DNA of 64,000 bases. It comes from Paragordius varius (lineage: Eukaryota; Nematomorpha). Both the position numbers and the translations under genes were made by a program. This document shows, one piece after another, positions 1 through 12,000 of the stretch (position 1 is the stretch's first letter; every line of letters starts with the position of its first letter). The notes below the pieces were generated by a model. It searched no databases. It saw nothing but the letters and a program-made list of their open reading frames with translations, and was not told the origin of the DNA. The stretch lies in the NCBI GenBank assembly GCA_964247055.1, contig OZ176057.1, forward strand, positions 310,001 through 374,000. Direction: 5' to 3'.

Positions 1-3000
1 TGTTAAACAAGGAGCGTTTACAATTTCATATTTCCTATTAAAACATCGTTATTATATATACCATTTGGAATTCAAATTCACCCTCAAATAAATATTTTTT
101 TAATAGAAAAACTACCAATATTTTTATATATTTTTAAAAAACAAAAACTTTGTTGAAATTAAAATAACAATGAAAAATAAGAAACTATACCATAAAAATA
201 TATTCTATATTAATAATGAGTTATATTTCGAAAACATATAATTTATTTTGGGGTGAATTTAAATCCTTCAAGGGTGAATTTGAACTGTAATGGTATATAT
301 AAGTAAGTTGGTCAATTATAAAAATAATTATCCCTTACCTTTTATTATGGCTTGGAAAATTTTTCTCTAATGCATATTTTGTAAATAATTTGATTAAAGT
401 TAAAATCTTTTACGATCCTTAGTATCTACTGTATATAATTCATACCCAGTAATACAGATATCTCCATGGTATCCAACATTGTTAATCAAATCAAGTTCAG
501 AATCATTATTTAAGCAATCATTTATATAATTTTGTTGGTTTAGTAGTTGGATAACTTTGCGTTTATGTTCCGTAAAGGTATTTATTAATCCCTCATTCAA
601 ACCCTTTAAAGAAATGTATTGCGTTGACGTGATAGCACTTGAATGCAAACAAGGCAGGTTAGCATTTTGAGATTCGCGAATAGCAAAACCTAAGTAAAAA
701 TTAACATTGAAATGGCAAAATAAAATTATTAATAATAAAACTTATCTCCCTTGTTTATAGATTAATTTCGAAAAATTTGCGCAAAACTAGATAAGAGATT
801 AAAGCACAAATAATAAAATTTTAAAGTCTAAAGTTAATATAGAACTGTAATATAAAAATTATATAAGGTTGTCAATTTTAGTTATGAGATTAGCCAAATT
901 CATTTGCCCTTATTTGATTTAGCAAATTACTGACTCTAAACAAAAAATAATTTTGGGATAATGCAATCTATTATGCTTTAAATTAAGGATGTATGATTAA
1001 ACATAATTTTCCCTTTACTATATTTTAAGCCTTAGCTCTCCAAATTTTACTTTAAAACGATTAATTTTAATATGTTAGGTTGAAAATTATAACCAAAATA
1101 AAATAATCAATAATACAGGTAAAATACTTTTTGCAGTTTCATAATGCGAATCTTGGATATGAATAGAAACGTTATAACACAAATATTCTTCTTCCGTTAA
1201 AATAGATAATTTAAAGTTGTGTCGTTTGTCTGTAAAAAAAAACATTCAACAAAATGAAATCATCGTAAAGTAAAGACATTATATATAAAAATTGTCTATT
1301 AAATAACTTTTTTAAAATGTCAAAAAATTTATTTTAATCATATCAAAATTATTTAATTTATATTATTATAATTAAATTTTATACCTGATATAGCATTTTT
1401 GTCTCGAGAAGACTGTTGAATCATAATAGGTGACAATTTATAATCCAAAATTTTGGATGACACGTCCAAAATTTTTAAAATTTTTATGGCACCTGTCGAT
1501 TTTTGCAATTCACGGGGCGCATACGTTAAATAAGCGATCGTAAGGGTGTATTTATCATTAAAGCCCTCATCTTCGATATGTGAATTACTATCTTTGAATC
1601 CAATATTTTTGGGTAAGCCCCCGACAAAAGTTAAAAGACACCTTGAACAATCAGTTTCTTCTAATGGCCTATAAGTAATAAAAATGATATAAATAAAATT
1701 AAATTAAGCGCAGAGTTAACATAAAAGGTAGAGTAAATACAAAATTATAAATAATAGAAATAAAAAACTACTTATATTTTATTATAAAACAATATTTTTG
1801 ACATAAAAATTTTCCTATATAACATGGCAAACAATTTACATCTTTATTGTTTTAGCAATTCAAATTAGAGATCGTAGAAGGCTGTCTAAAAAAATAGAAA
1901 AATCCTTTAATTTTTATGTTTTGTCCTTAAAATAAAAAGGCAATATTGTTTAAACCCTTTTTCGGGTATATGTCTAGAATCAAATTACACGCCTTATATC
2001 TCAACCTTTATGGAATTATAGTTAAAATTTGTATTTCTTACATTTTAGTGAATTTTATTTTTCAATTAATTATAACAAAAATTTTTAGATAAAAGCGATA
2101 TAAAGAGAGTATTTAGTTTTATATAAAAGACAGATAAGGTAGCTGTATATACATAAAATTAATTGACTTACTTGATGAGAGGATATGTTCGTAACTTTGA
2201 CATTGGGTAAATATCAGGAGTACCTTCACAAAAGTATCAAGAAAACATATTAAACATCATAAAAAATTTAAAATGAAAATTTAAAAAAAGCTATATACAC
2301 ATACCAAAAGGCCATATCGGACCATATTGTTGGAGATGCGTAGTACTAAGATTTATTAAAGGAAAATTATTCGTTTGATAAATCCATTTAAGAGAATTCG
2401 AATTTGGATTAGCTTTGCATTCCTCGATGTTGAGTTGTTTAAGCAAAATGTCGTCAATTAAATCACCCGAAGTCGAAATGCAATCCTCCCTTCGCGTTGA
2501 TAATATGTCATCTTTTTTTAACAAAGTTTCATCTTTACTCAATTTACGTAAACTTTCGTAAAAATTAGATTCTTGACAATTCCTTGTTTTTCCTGCAAAC
2601 CAAACATTTAAGGAACCTTTTGCACTGACGGTCATGAAGGAATTTAAACTGTAAAAAGTTGGAGCAAATGAAACCAGATCCTAAATAAAATGAATATATT
2701 GAAAAAAACGGCTTTTTCATTTATATCGAATGAAAGCCTTGAAATTTATAAATCTTATTTTTATCATATATAATATAGGAATATTGTATGTTAAAAGAAA
2801 TGGATTTATCGCGATTAATATAATAAAAATATAGAAATCCTTATATCTTATTTTTAATTTTAATTCCATATACAAATGTTAACATATAAACTGTAAATTG
2901 CCAGAAAATTAATCATAACCCATTAATACCATTTTTATTATAAAAAACACTGTAAAATGAGATTAGAACAATAATTCGATTTCGACTTATAACGTAAAAA

Positions 3001-6000
3001 CTGACATTAATATAAAAACCGCATTTAATAATTTTTAGAGGTATTCATAAGGCATATTATTTATTTTTAAACAAAAATATTAAAATTAATTATAGTTATA
3101 AACGAATTCAAATATATAATTATATTTTATGGTTTTTTTAAAAAAGGATTTTGGAATAGTTAAGATAGGTAATTTTAAATATTTCATTTATAAGATTAAA
3201 TATTATTGAAATAATTTTTTAATATTATACAGTAAAATATGTAATTATCCGTACGAATTTTTTAACTAACGGACATAATTTTTTTATAAGAGACAGAGTG
3301 TTAAAATCAAAAGATTATAATTTTTAATTGGCGGACAAATTTTTTATTATACGGACAAATTTTTTTTTAACGGACAAATTTTTTTTTATACGGACAAATT
3401 TTCGATTATACGGACAAATTTTTTTTTATACGGACATAAATCCGAAATATAATAGGGTAAGAAGAGCACTTATTATATAACAATTCTCAACATTTCTGCC
3501 ACTCAAGTTTGCAATTTTTGATATTTAGTATCATTCTAACAGTAAGTCTAAAATAAAAATTATAAATCCTTGTAAGAATTTTGTATAATTTGATATTTTT
3601 GATTATGCGCCCTCTTTATCAAAATTTTACTAAATGTTTTTATTTGAAAATATACAAGTAATGCCCATTTGTAATATAAAAAAGTAATAAAAACTTAAAA
3701 TGTATACTAATATGTATTACATTGACAGTTATTATTGGACACAGATAGCTACAAACGCGCGAAGCGAGAGCATTTTTTTAATTAATATATCTTTAAAACT
3801 AATGGATGAAAATAGCTCAAACTTTGTTTAGTTGGTGATGAATGTCAAAAAAAGATAACCCAAGAAAGTTTTTGTTTGTGAAATAATTTTTTTATTCTTT
3901 TATGTCACTCAAAACAGCCATTTTTCGGTTTTTTGTTTTTTAAAAATTACCATATCATCAATAATAATTTAGGCTGATTATTTCGAAATTTAAAGATTAA
4001 ACCAACGTTTAAGGTATTATTGATCTTTTATAGCCATTTACAGTTATAACTATGCATTTTAGGATCCACTAGGTAAAATATTTATGATAGTAATAAAAAA
4101 AACCAAACCAAAAGCTTTTCCAAACATTTTTGTTTAAATTAAATACTAATATAACCCTAATAATTATATTAAAATAATTTATATGATTTTCAAATTAGTT
4201 TGTCTGTGAAAATTCTTGACTTCTTATGGGATAGAAAATTTCGACCATTTAAATCCAAATAACTTTTATATCCGATTGATATAAATGACTTATTACCATT
4301 AAGATGCAGTGTTTTGCGCTCTTTCGAATGATATAAAATACATGGTTTCATATCTAAAACTTTTAATTTTCAAAATTTCGAGTTTAATGTTAAATCGGGG
4401 CCAAAAATTATCGATAAACCTAATATTAAAAAAATATTGAATGCTAAACCAATTCTCTTTTCAGATATACTAATTATGTACATTTACAAGAATGGCAGTT
4501 AAATAAAGTTAAAATTTGTTTTCTAGTGTAATATTGATAAATAATAACTCTTTGAATTCTAGTCGGCTAAATGTTTACTTTGTATTTTAGAAGCTTTAAA
4601 ATTATAACATAGCAATTGATTTTCACCGACTTAAGAATAAACCATTTTTTATTTAATGTTATTTATTATATTAAATGAATAGGATTTAATAAATATCGCA
4701 TTTAACTAAGGCAAAATATTATTTCATGCATTATTAACACCAATCATACTGTCATCTATTTGTAAAATTTTAAAAAACCTTATCATAACTATATTCATTT
4801 CAAAGAAACTTTTTTACTACTGAAAAAATAATAATCCAATTTTTCATTATATTAATCTTATTTTAACAATGTTTCCAATCTTATAATAAGGTTTAATCGA
4901 AAACAATAGTCTAATGGGCTTCTACACTGACTGTATTTTTAGATTATGTATCATATCAACTCTCTCTATTATATTGTTAGGTGGGACAACTTTCAATTTA
5001 CGACAAGATGGGACTCTTCTTAATATTAAACATCTACCGCATAAGCTCAATAAGCAGACGAGTAAATACTAATCGTCTGCTTTTAACATCAATTATAACT
5101 GCAATATAATGTAATAGAGAAAATAATTTATTAAAATAATATGAAAATAACATCAATATAAATAAATAGTAAAAAAATAAATAATGGTGAAAAAAATAAA
5201 AACACTAATAAATGCCTTTAAAAATTTTTATGTGCGAAAACAGTTACTGATTAAGCCTATGGATCGCAATAAATTAGAACGGGAACAAGTTTTACAGTTT
5301 TTTTACAGTAATGAAGAGATTTCCAACTATTAAATATATGCCTGCGGTTGAAATATAAAATATTTGATGATGATTTATAATATAATATTTTAATCATCCC
5401 ATACATTATAAATAATGTCTATACACCGTATTATCTAAATAAGAAAATGATATTAGCTATGAAAAAATAGATCCAACTTAAATGATTCACAACAAAAATC
5501 ATATGAATTTTCAGGTAATAAATTTAATTTTTTTAAACAAACATTATTTAATATTTTATCTACATGTTCATAATATTTACTTAAATCCTTATTATAAAAT
5601 ATTTTAGAAACTTCTTTTATATTTTTATCCATATTTAAATCTTTCTTATTAAGAGCTCGTAATTTGTGTTTAAATTCATGGAAAATACACTCAATAGGAT
5701 TTAATTGAGGTGAATATGGTGGTAAAAAAATTAAATTTTCGAATTCTTTATTTCGAGAATAACGATGAATAGGGGCATTATCCAAAATTATATAGGATGT
5801 TAAAGGTATTATTTTAAAACATTCCTGTAAAAAATGATATATATCATCCCCATTGTATGGGTCAGATTTATATTCATATTTTATCATTCCATTTATTCCA
5901 ATCATAGCCAAATAGTTTATATTTTTACCTCTTGGCTTACGTTTAATCGTAGGAAATTCTCCCTTTTTACACCAACAATATAAATAAAGACTGTAATCAT

Positions 6001-9000
6001 TGATTCCAGTCTCATCCATATAATATATGTCGCTGTGCAAAAACTGTAAAACTTCCCACGCATAAGTATACCTATGCTCTATTATTTCTATTTTATTGCG
6101 ATTTATAGGCTCAATCTGAGCCTGTTTTCTTACAAAAGAATTTTTTTTAAGCATTTATATAATGTAGTTTTTGATATTTTTTATGAATAAGGAATAGAAT
6201 CTAAAATTTCATCAATTGTGATATTATTATTTTCATTTAAAATATTTTCTATGGCTTCCTTTAATTTACAATCATCATATTTTGGCTTGCGGCCACTTTT
6301 TTTAGGTGGGATGTGAAGGCCGACGTTCAATCGCCTGCGATATTTATAAATTGTTGATCTGGACATTTTTAAAATGTTCATATTGTCCGTCATAGTATTA
6401 TTCGAAGTGGACGGATTACTGAAAAGGCTCTTAGCAATTTCATTCTTTTCATTTGTCCAACTTCCTCTGCCTTAACCAAATATTCACAAAGAATTTATTA
6501 TTTTAGATAGTTGAATAAACAATTCTTATATATAACTGGTAATTTATTATATTATTTTATTAAATTTTTTAAAAGTTATTGATTCAATCGGAATAATGTA
6601 ACTAGAATACCTTTATTAAAATAAGGCGGAAGAATCAATTTACTTATGTAACTATATTAAAATTTGCAAGATTTTCATATAAATATGTTAAATATAATAT
6701 CTAGACTATTCCCACTTGAAATAATTATTTTAAATAACGTCGATCTCAAACCTTGATATAAGTTTTAAGAATATATGCAAAAATATTTAAAGGAAATTAT
6801 GTCGCATAAAAACACAAAAAGATACTAGAGCTAGCACAATGGTATTATGGAATATAATATAATTTGAAATGTATATACGTTTTCTTTGACGAATCGTATC
6901 ATCTTGGTTGTTTTCTGAACATATAGATGAAGATGGCGATGACGGTGAGAATGATGGTGAGCGTATAATTGAACGATTTTCTGTACAATCATCATAGAAA
7001 TCTAAAGGTGAAATTAAATTTTACCATAGGTGTGATCCATTAATAATAATTACTATAGGCCGAATAAAGAGTATTAAATATAGATATTGTTAAAGTATAT
7101 TAAAAGTGATTAAATTAAGATGAAAAGACTATGGGTACACGTAAAAAAATAATCAATAGTTAATAAATTATTATAAATTAAAATTGATTATATTTAAGAT
7201 GAAAAGATTATGGGTACAAAAAAGAACAAAATAATTAATTAATAAAATTAAAAAATACATATATTTACCGTATGCATATTATTGGTAGTCAATTTACTTT
7301 ATTTTTTGCTCCCGTTTGGTGATAGTTGCGTATTGATTAAAACATGAAATAGTTAAATTTACATATTTTTTTATCTTACAACCATAATTAAATATTTAAA
7401 TACGGCCAAATTTATTTTATATTATAAACTAGTGTATTATCATAAGTCAAATATAAAAATGGAATTAGGTACCGAATATGAGTTCATTTTAATGAACCCC
7501 CCTGTCAAAAAACCTAGTACACATATCAAATTTCGAAATTTTTTAATTTTATTAATTAATTATTTTGTTCTTTTTTGTAATAATCTTTTCATCTTAAATA
7601 TAATCAATTTTAATTTATAATAATTTATTAACTATTGATTATTTTTTTACGTGTACCCATAGTCTTTTCATCTTAATTTAATCACTTTTAATATACTTTA
7701 ACAATATCTATATTTAATACTCTTTATTCGGCCTATAGTAATTATTATTAATGGATCACACCTATGGTAAAATTTAATTTCACCTTTAGATTTCTATGAT
7801 GATTGTACAGAAAATCGTTCAATTATACGCTCACCATCATTCTCACCGTCATCGCCATCTTCATCTATATGTTCAGAAAACAACCAAGATGATACGATTC
7901 GTCAAAGAAAACGTATATACATTTCAAATTATATTATATTCCATAATACCATTGTGCTAGCTCTAGTATCTTTTTGTGTTTTTATGCGACATAATTTCCT
8001 TTAAATATTTTTGCATATATTCTTAAAACTTATATCAAGGTTTGAGATCGACGTTATTTAAAATAATTATTTCAAGTGGGAATAGTCTAGATATTATATT
8101 TAACATATTTATATGAAAATCTTGCAAATTTTAATATAGTTACATAAGTAAATTGATTCTTCCGCCTTATTTTAATAAAGGTATTCTAGTTACATTATTC
8201 CGATTGAATCAATAACTTTTAAAAAATTTAATAAAATAATATAATAAATTACCAGTTATATATAAGAATTGTTTATTCAACTATCTAAAATAATAAATTC
8301 TTTGTGAATATTTGGTTAAGGCAGAGGAAGTTGGACAAATGAAAAGAATGAAATTGCTAAGAGCCTTTTCAGTAATCCGTCCACTTCGAATAATACTATG
8401 ACGGACAATATGAACATTTTAAAAATGTCCAGATCAACAATTTATAAATATCGCAGGCGATTGAACGTCGGCCTTCACATCCCACCTAAAAAAAGTGGCC
8501 GCAAGCCAAAATATGATGATTGTAAATTAAAGGAAGCCATAGAAAATATTTTAAATGAAAATAATAATATCACAATTGATGAAATTTTAGATTCTATTCC
8601 TTATTCATAAAAAATATCAAAAACTACATTATATAAATGCTTAAAAAAAATTCTTTTGTAAGAAAACAGGCTCAGATTGAGCCTATAAATCGCAATAAAA
8701 TAGAAATAATAGAGCATAGGTATACTTATGCGTGGGAAGTTTTACAGTTTTTGCACAGCGACATATATTATATGGATGAGACTGGAATCAATGATTACAG
8801 TCTTTATTTATATTGTTGGTGTAAAAAGGGAGAATTTCCTACGATTAAACGTAAGCCAAGAGGTAAAAATATAAACTATTTGGCTATGATTGGAATAAAT
8901 GGAATGATAAAATATGAATATAAATCTGACCCATACAATGGGGATGATATATATCATTTTTTACAGGAATGTTTTAAAATAATACCTTTAACATCCTATA

Positions 9001-12000
9001 TAATTTTGGATAATGCCCCTATTCATCGTTATTCTCGAAATAAAGAATTCGAAAATTTAATTTTTTTACCACCATATTCACCTCAATTAAATCCTATTGA
9101 GTGTATTTTCCATGAATTTAAACACAAATTACGAGCTCTTAATAAGAAAGATTTAAATATGGATAAAAATATAAAAGAAGTTTCTAAAATATTTTATAAT
9201 AAGGATTTAAGTAAATATTATGAACATGTAGATAAAATATTAAATAATGTTTGTTTAAAAAAATTAAATTTATTACCTGAAAATTCATATGATTTTTGTT
9301 GTGAATCATTTAAGTTGGATCTATTTTTTCATAGCTAATATCATTTTCTTATTTAGATAATACGGTGTATAGACATTATTTATAATGTATGGGATGATTA
9401 AAATATTATATTATAAATCATCATCAAATATTTTATATTTCAACCGCAGGCATATATTTAATAGTTGGAAATCTCTTCATTACTGTAAAAAAACTGTAAA
9501 ACTTGTTCCCGTTCTAATTTATTGCGATCCATAGGCTTAATCAGTAACTGTTTTCGCACATAAAAATTTTTAAAGGCATTTATTAGTGTTTTTATTTTTT
9601 TCACCATTATTTATTTTTTTACTATTTATTTATATTGATGTTATTTTCATATTATTTTAATAAATTATTTTCTCTATTACATTATATTGCAGTTATAATT
9701 GATGTTAAAAGCAGACGATTAGTATTTACTCGTCTGCTTATTGAGCTTATGCGGTAGATGTTTAATATTAAGAAGAGTCCCATCTTGTCGTAAATTGAAA
9801 GTTGTCCCACCTAACAATATAATAGAGAGAGTTGATATGATACATAATCTAAAAATACAGTCAGTGTAGAAGCCCATTAGACTATTGTTTTCGATTAAAC
9901 CTTATTATAAGATTGGAAACATTGTTAAAATAAGATTAATATAATGAAAAATTGGATTATTATTTTTTCAGTAGTAAAAAAGTTTCTTTGAAATGAATAT
10001 AGTTATGATAAGGTTTTTTAAAATTTTACAAATAGATGACAGTATGATTGGTGTTAATAATGCATGAAATAATATTTTGCCTTAGTTAAATGCGATATTT
10101 ATTAAATCCTATTCATTTAATATAATAAATAACATTAAATAAAAAATGGTTTATTCTTAAGTCGGTGAAAATCAATTGCTATGTTATAATTTTAAAGCTT
10201 CTAAAATACAAAGTAAACATTTAGCCGACTAGAATTCAAAGAGTTATTATTTATCAATATTACACTAGAAAACAAATTTTAACTTTATTTAACTGCCATT
10301 CTTGTAAATGTACATAATTAGTATATCTGAAAAGAGAATTGGTTTAGCATTCAATATTTTTTTAATATTAGGTTTATCGATAATTTTTGGCCCCGATTTA
10401 ACATTAAACTCGAAATTTCGAAAATTAAAAGTTTTAGATATGAAACCATGTATTTTATATCATTCGAAAGAGCGCAAAACACTGCATCTGAATGGTAATA
10501 AGTCATTTATATCAATCGGATATAAAAGTTATTTGGATTTAAATGGTCGAAATTTTCTATCCCATAAGAAGTCAAGAATTTTCACAGACAAACTAATTTG
10601 AAAATCATATAAATTATTTTAATATAATTATTAGGGTTATATTAGTATTTAATTTAAACAAAAATGTTTGGAAAAGCTTTTGGTTTGCTTTTTTTTATTA
10701 CTATCATAAATATTTTACCTAGTGGATCCTAAAATGCATAGTTATAACTGTAAATGGCTATAAAAGATAAATATTACCTTAAACGTTGGTTTAATCTTTA
10801 AAATTTCGAAATAATCAGCCTAAATTATTATTGATGAGATGGTAATTTTTAAAAAGAATAAAAAAATTATTTCACAAACAAAAACTTTCTTGTGTTATCT
10901 TTTTTGGACATTCATCACCATCTAAACAAAGTTTAAGCTATTTTCATCCATTAGTTTTAAAGATATATTAATTAAAAAAAATGTCGCTTCGCGCGTTTGT
11001 AGCTATTCTGTGTCCAATAATAACTGTCGATGTAATACATATTAGTATACATTTTAAGTTTTTATTACTTTTTTATATTACAATGGGCATTACTTGTATA
11101 TTTTGAAATAAAAAAATTTTTTAGTAAAATTTTGATAAAGAGGGCGCATAATCAAAAATATCAAATTATACAAAATTCTTACAAGGATTTATAATTTTTA
11201 TTTTAGACTTACTGTTAGAATGATACTAAATATCAAAAATTGCAAACTTGAGTGGCAGAAATGTTGAGAATTGTTATATAATAAGTGCTCTTCTTACCCT
11301 ATTATATTTCGGATTTATGTCCGTATAAAAAAAAATTTGTCCGTATAATCGAAAATTTGTCCGTATAAAAAAAAATTTGTCCGTTAAAAAAAAATTTGTC
11401 CGTATAATAAAAAATTTGTCCGCCAATTAAAAATTATAATCTTTTGATTTTAACACTCTGTCTCTTATAAAAAAATTATGTCCGTTAGTTAAAAAATTCG
11501 TACGGATAATTACATATTTTACTGTAATATTTTAAAGGATTCTAATATTGTTTAGTTAAAGTTTATTATAAAATAGGGAGGAGCCAACTTGATATACATT
11601 GAATATGGTGTTTTTAAAGACAACCAGTCATACTTTTTAACAATATAATTTTTATGGTAAAATATATAATTTGTTTTCTCAACTTATTTAATTTTACAAC
11701 GCAAAACAATAGGTTAAATTATTAAAACAAGGGTAACTTTATATCTAAAAATTTCTCTCTATATAAAAAAGTATACCTCTGAAAAGATATAATGTGTCGG
11801 TAATTGAATTTTAGTGTCCAAAAATATGAGGAGAGAATTACAAACTATGATGAGATAAGGATATTGGTAATGATCACGAGAATCTTTCATCCAATCAAAA
11901 TTTGCATCACTTTCCAGGAATTGCTCACAAGACTTTTCCTTGTCGTAATAATGCAAAAACTCCATTTGTGTTATAGATAGGCAACCAGTTGTTGTTTTGT

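Larger units (their letters stand above)
3230..7254 (+). repeat. Left inverted arm of the palindromic transposon
   Basis: Reverse complement of about 7537-11524. The inner part (4480-7230) matches the other arm with a constant coordinate sum and almost no differences; the outer part (3230-4250) carries substitutions and indels, including about 34 bp near 3900-3940 that the right arm lacks. Confidence 0.85.
3230..11524. mobile_element. 8.3-kb palindromic IS630/Tc1-type DNA transposon with two transposase genes
   Basis: The element starts CAGTAAAATATG and ends with its complement CATATTTTACTG. It is flanked by TA on both sides (3228-3229 and 11525-11526), the usual target duplication of the Tc1/mariner/IS630 superfamily. 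The two halves are inverted copies: mirror positions sum to 14791 from about 4480 to 7230. A unique central spacer of roughly 280 bp (about 7255-7536) separates them. Each arm carries one transposase gene pointing outward, a degenerate extra transposase fragment, a 10-bp-stem hairpin and, near the tip, several CGGACA motifs. No second set of terminal repeats is seen at the inner edges, so it behaves as one element with giant inverted repeats rather than two adjacent insertions. It lies in an intron of the Lgl/tomosyn gene, between exons 11777-12023 and 2305-2680. Both transposase copies share the same breaks, so autonomy is doubtful. Confidence 0.85.
7537..11524 (+). repeat. Right inverted arm of the palindromic transposon
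   Basis: Inverted copy of 3230-7254. Net difference in length from the left arm is about 37 bp, nearly all from one indel in the outer part. Confidence 0.85.

Noticed and set aside
7790-8004. A 76-residue protein with a hydrophobic C-terminal tail in each arm of the palindromic transposon
   Set aside because: The hydrophobic part is better explained as read-through past a donor at 7912/7913; splicing to 8321 joins it in frame to the transposase.
10308-10601. 97-codon plus-strand frame in the right arm
   Set aside because: Background base composition, no domain, and mirrored only because the arm is duplicated.
3230-11524. Assembly or library fold-back artefact as explanation of the palindrome
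   Set aside because: The outer arms differ by substitutions and an indel, a unique spacer lies at the centre and TA duplications flank the tips. Long reads are still needed.
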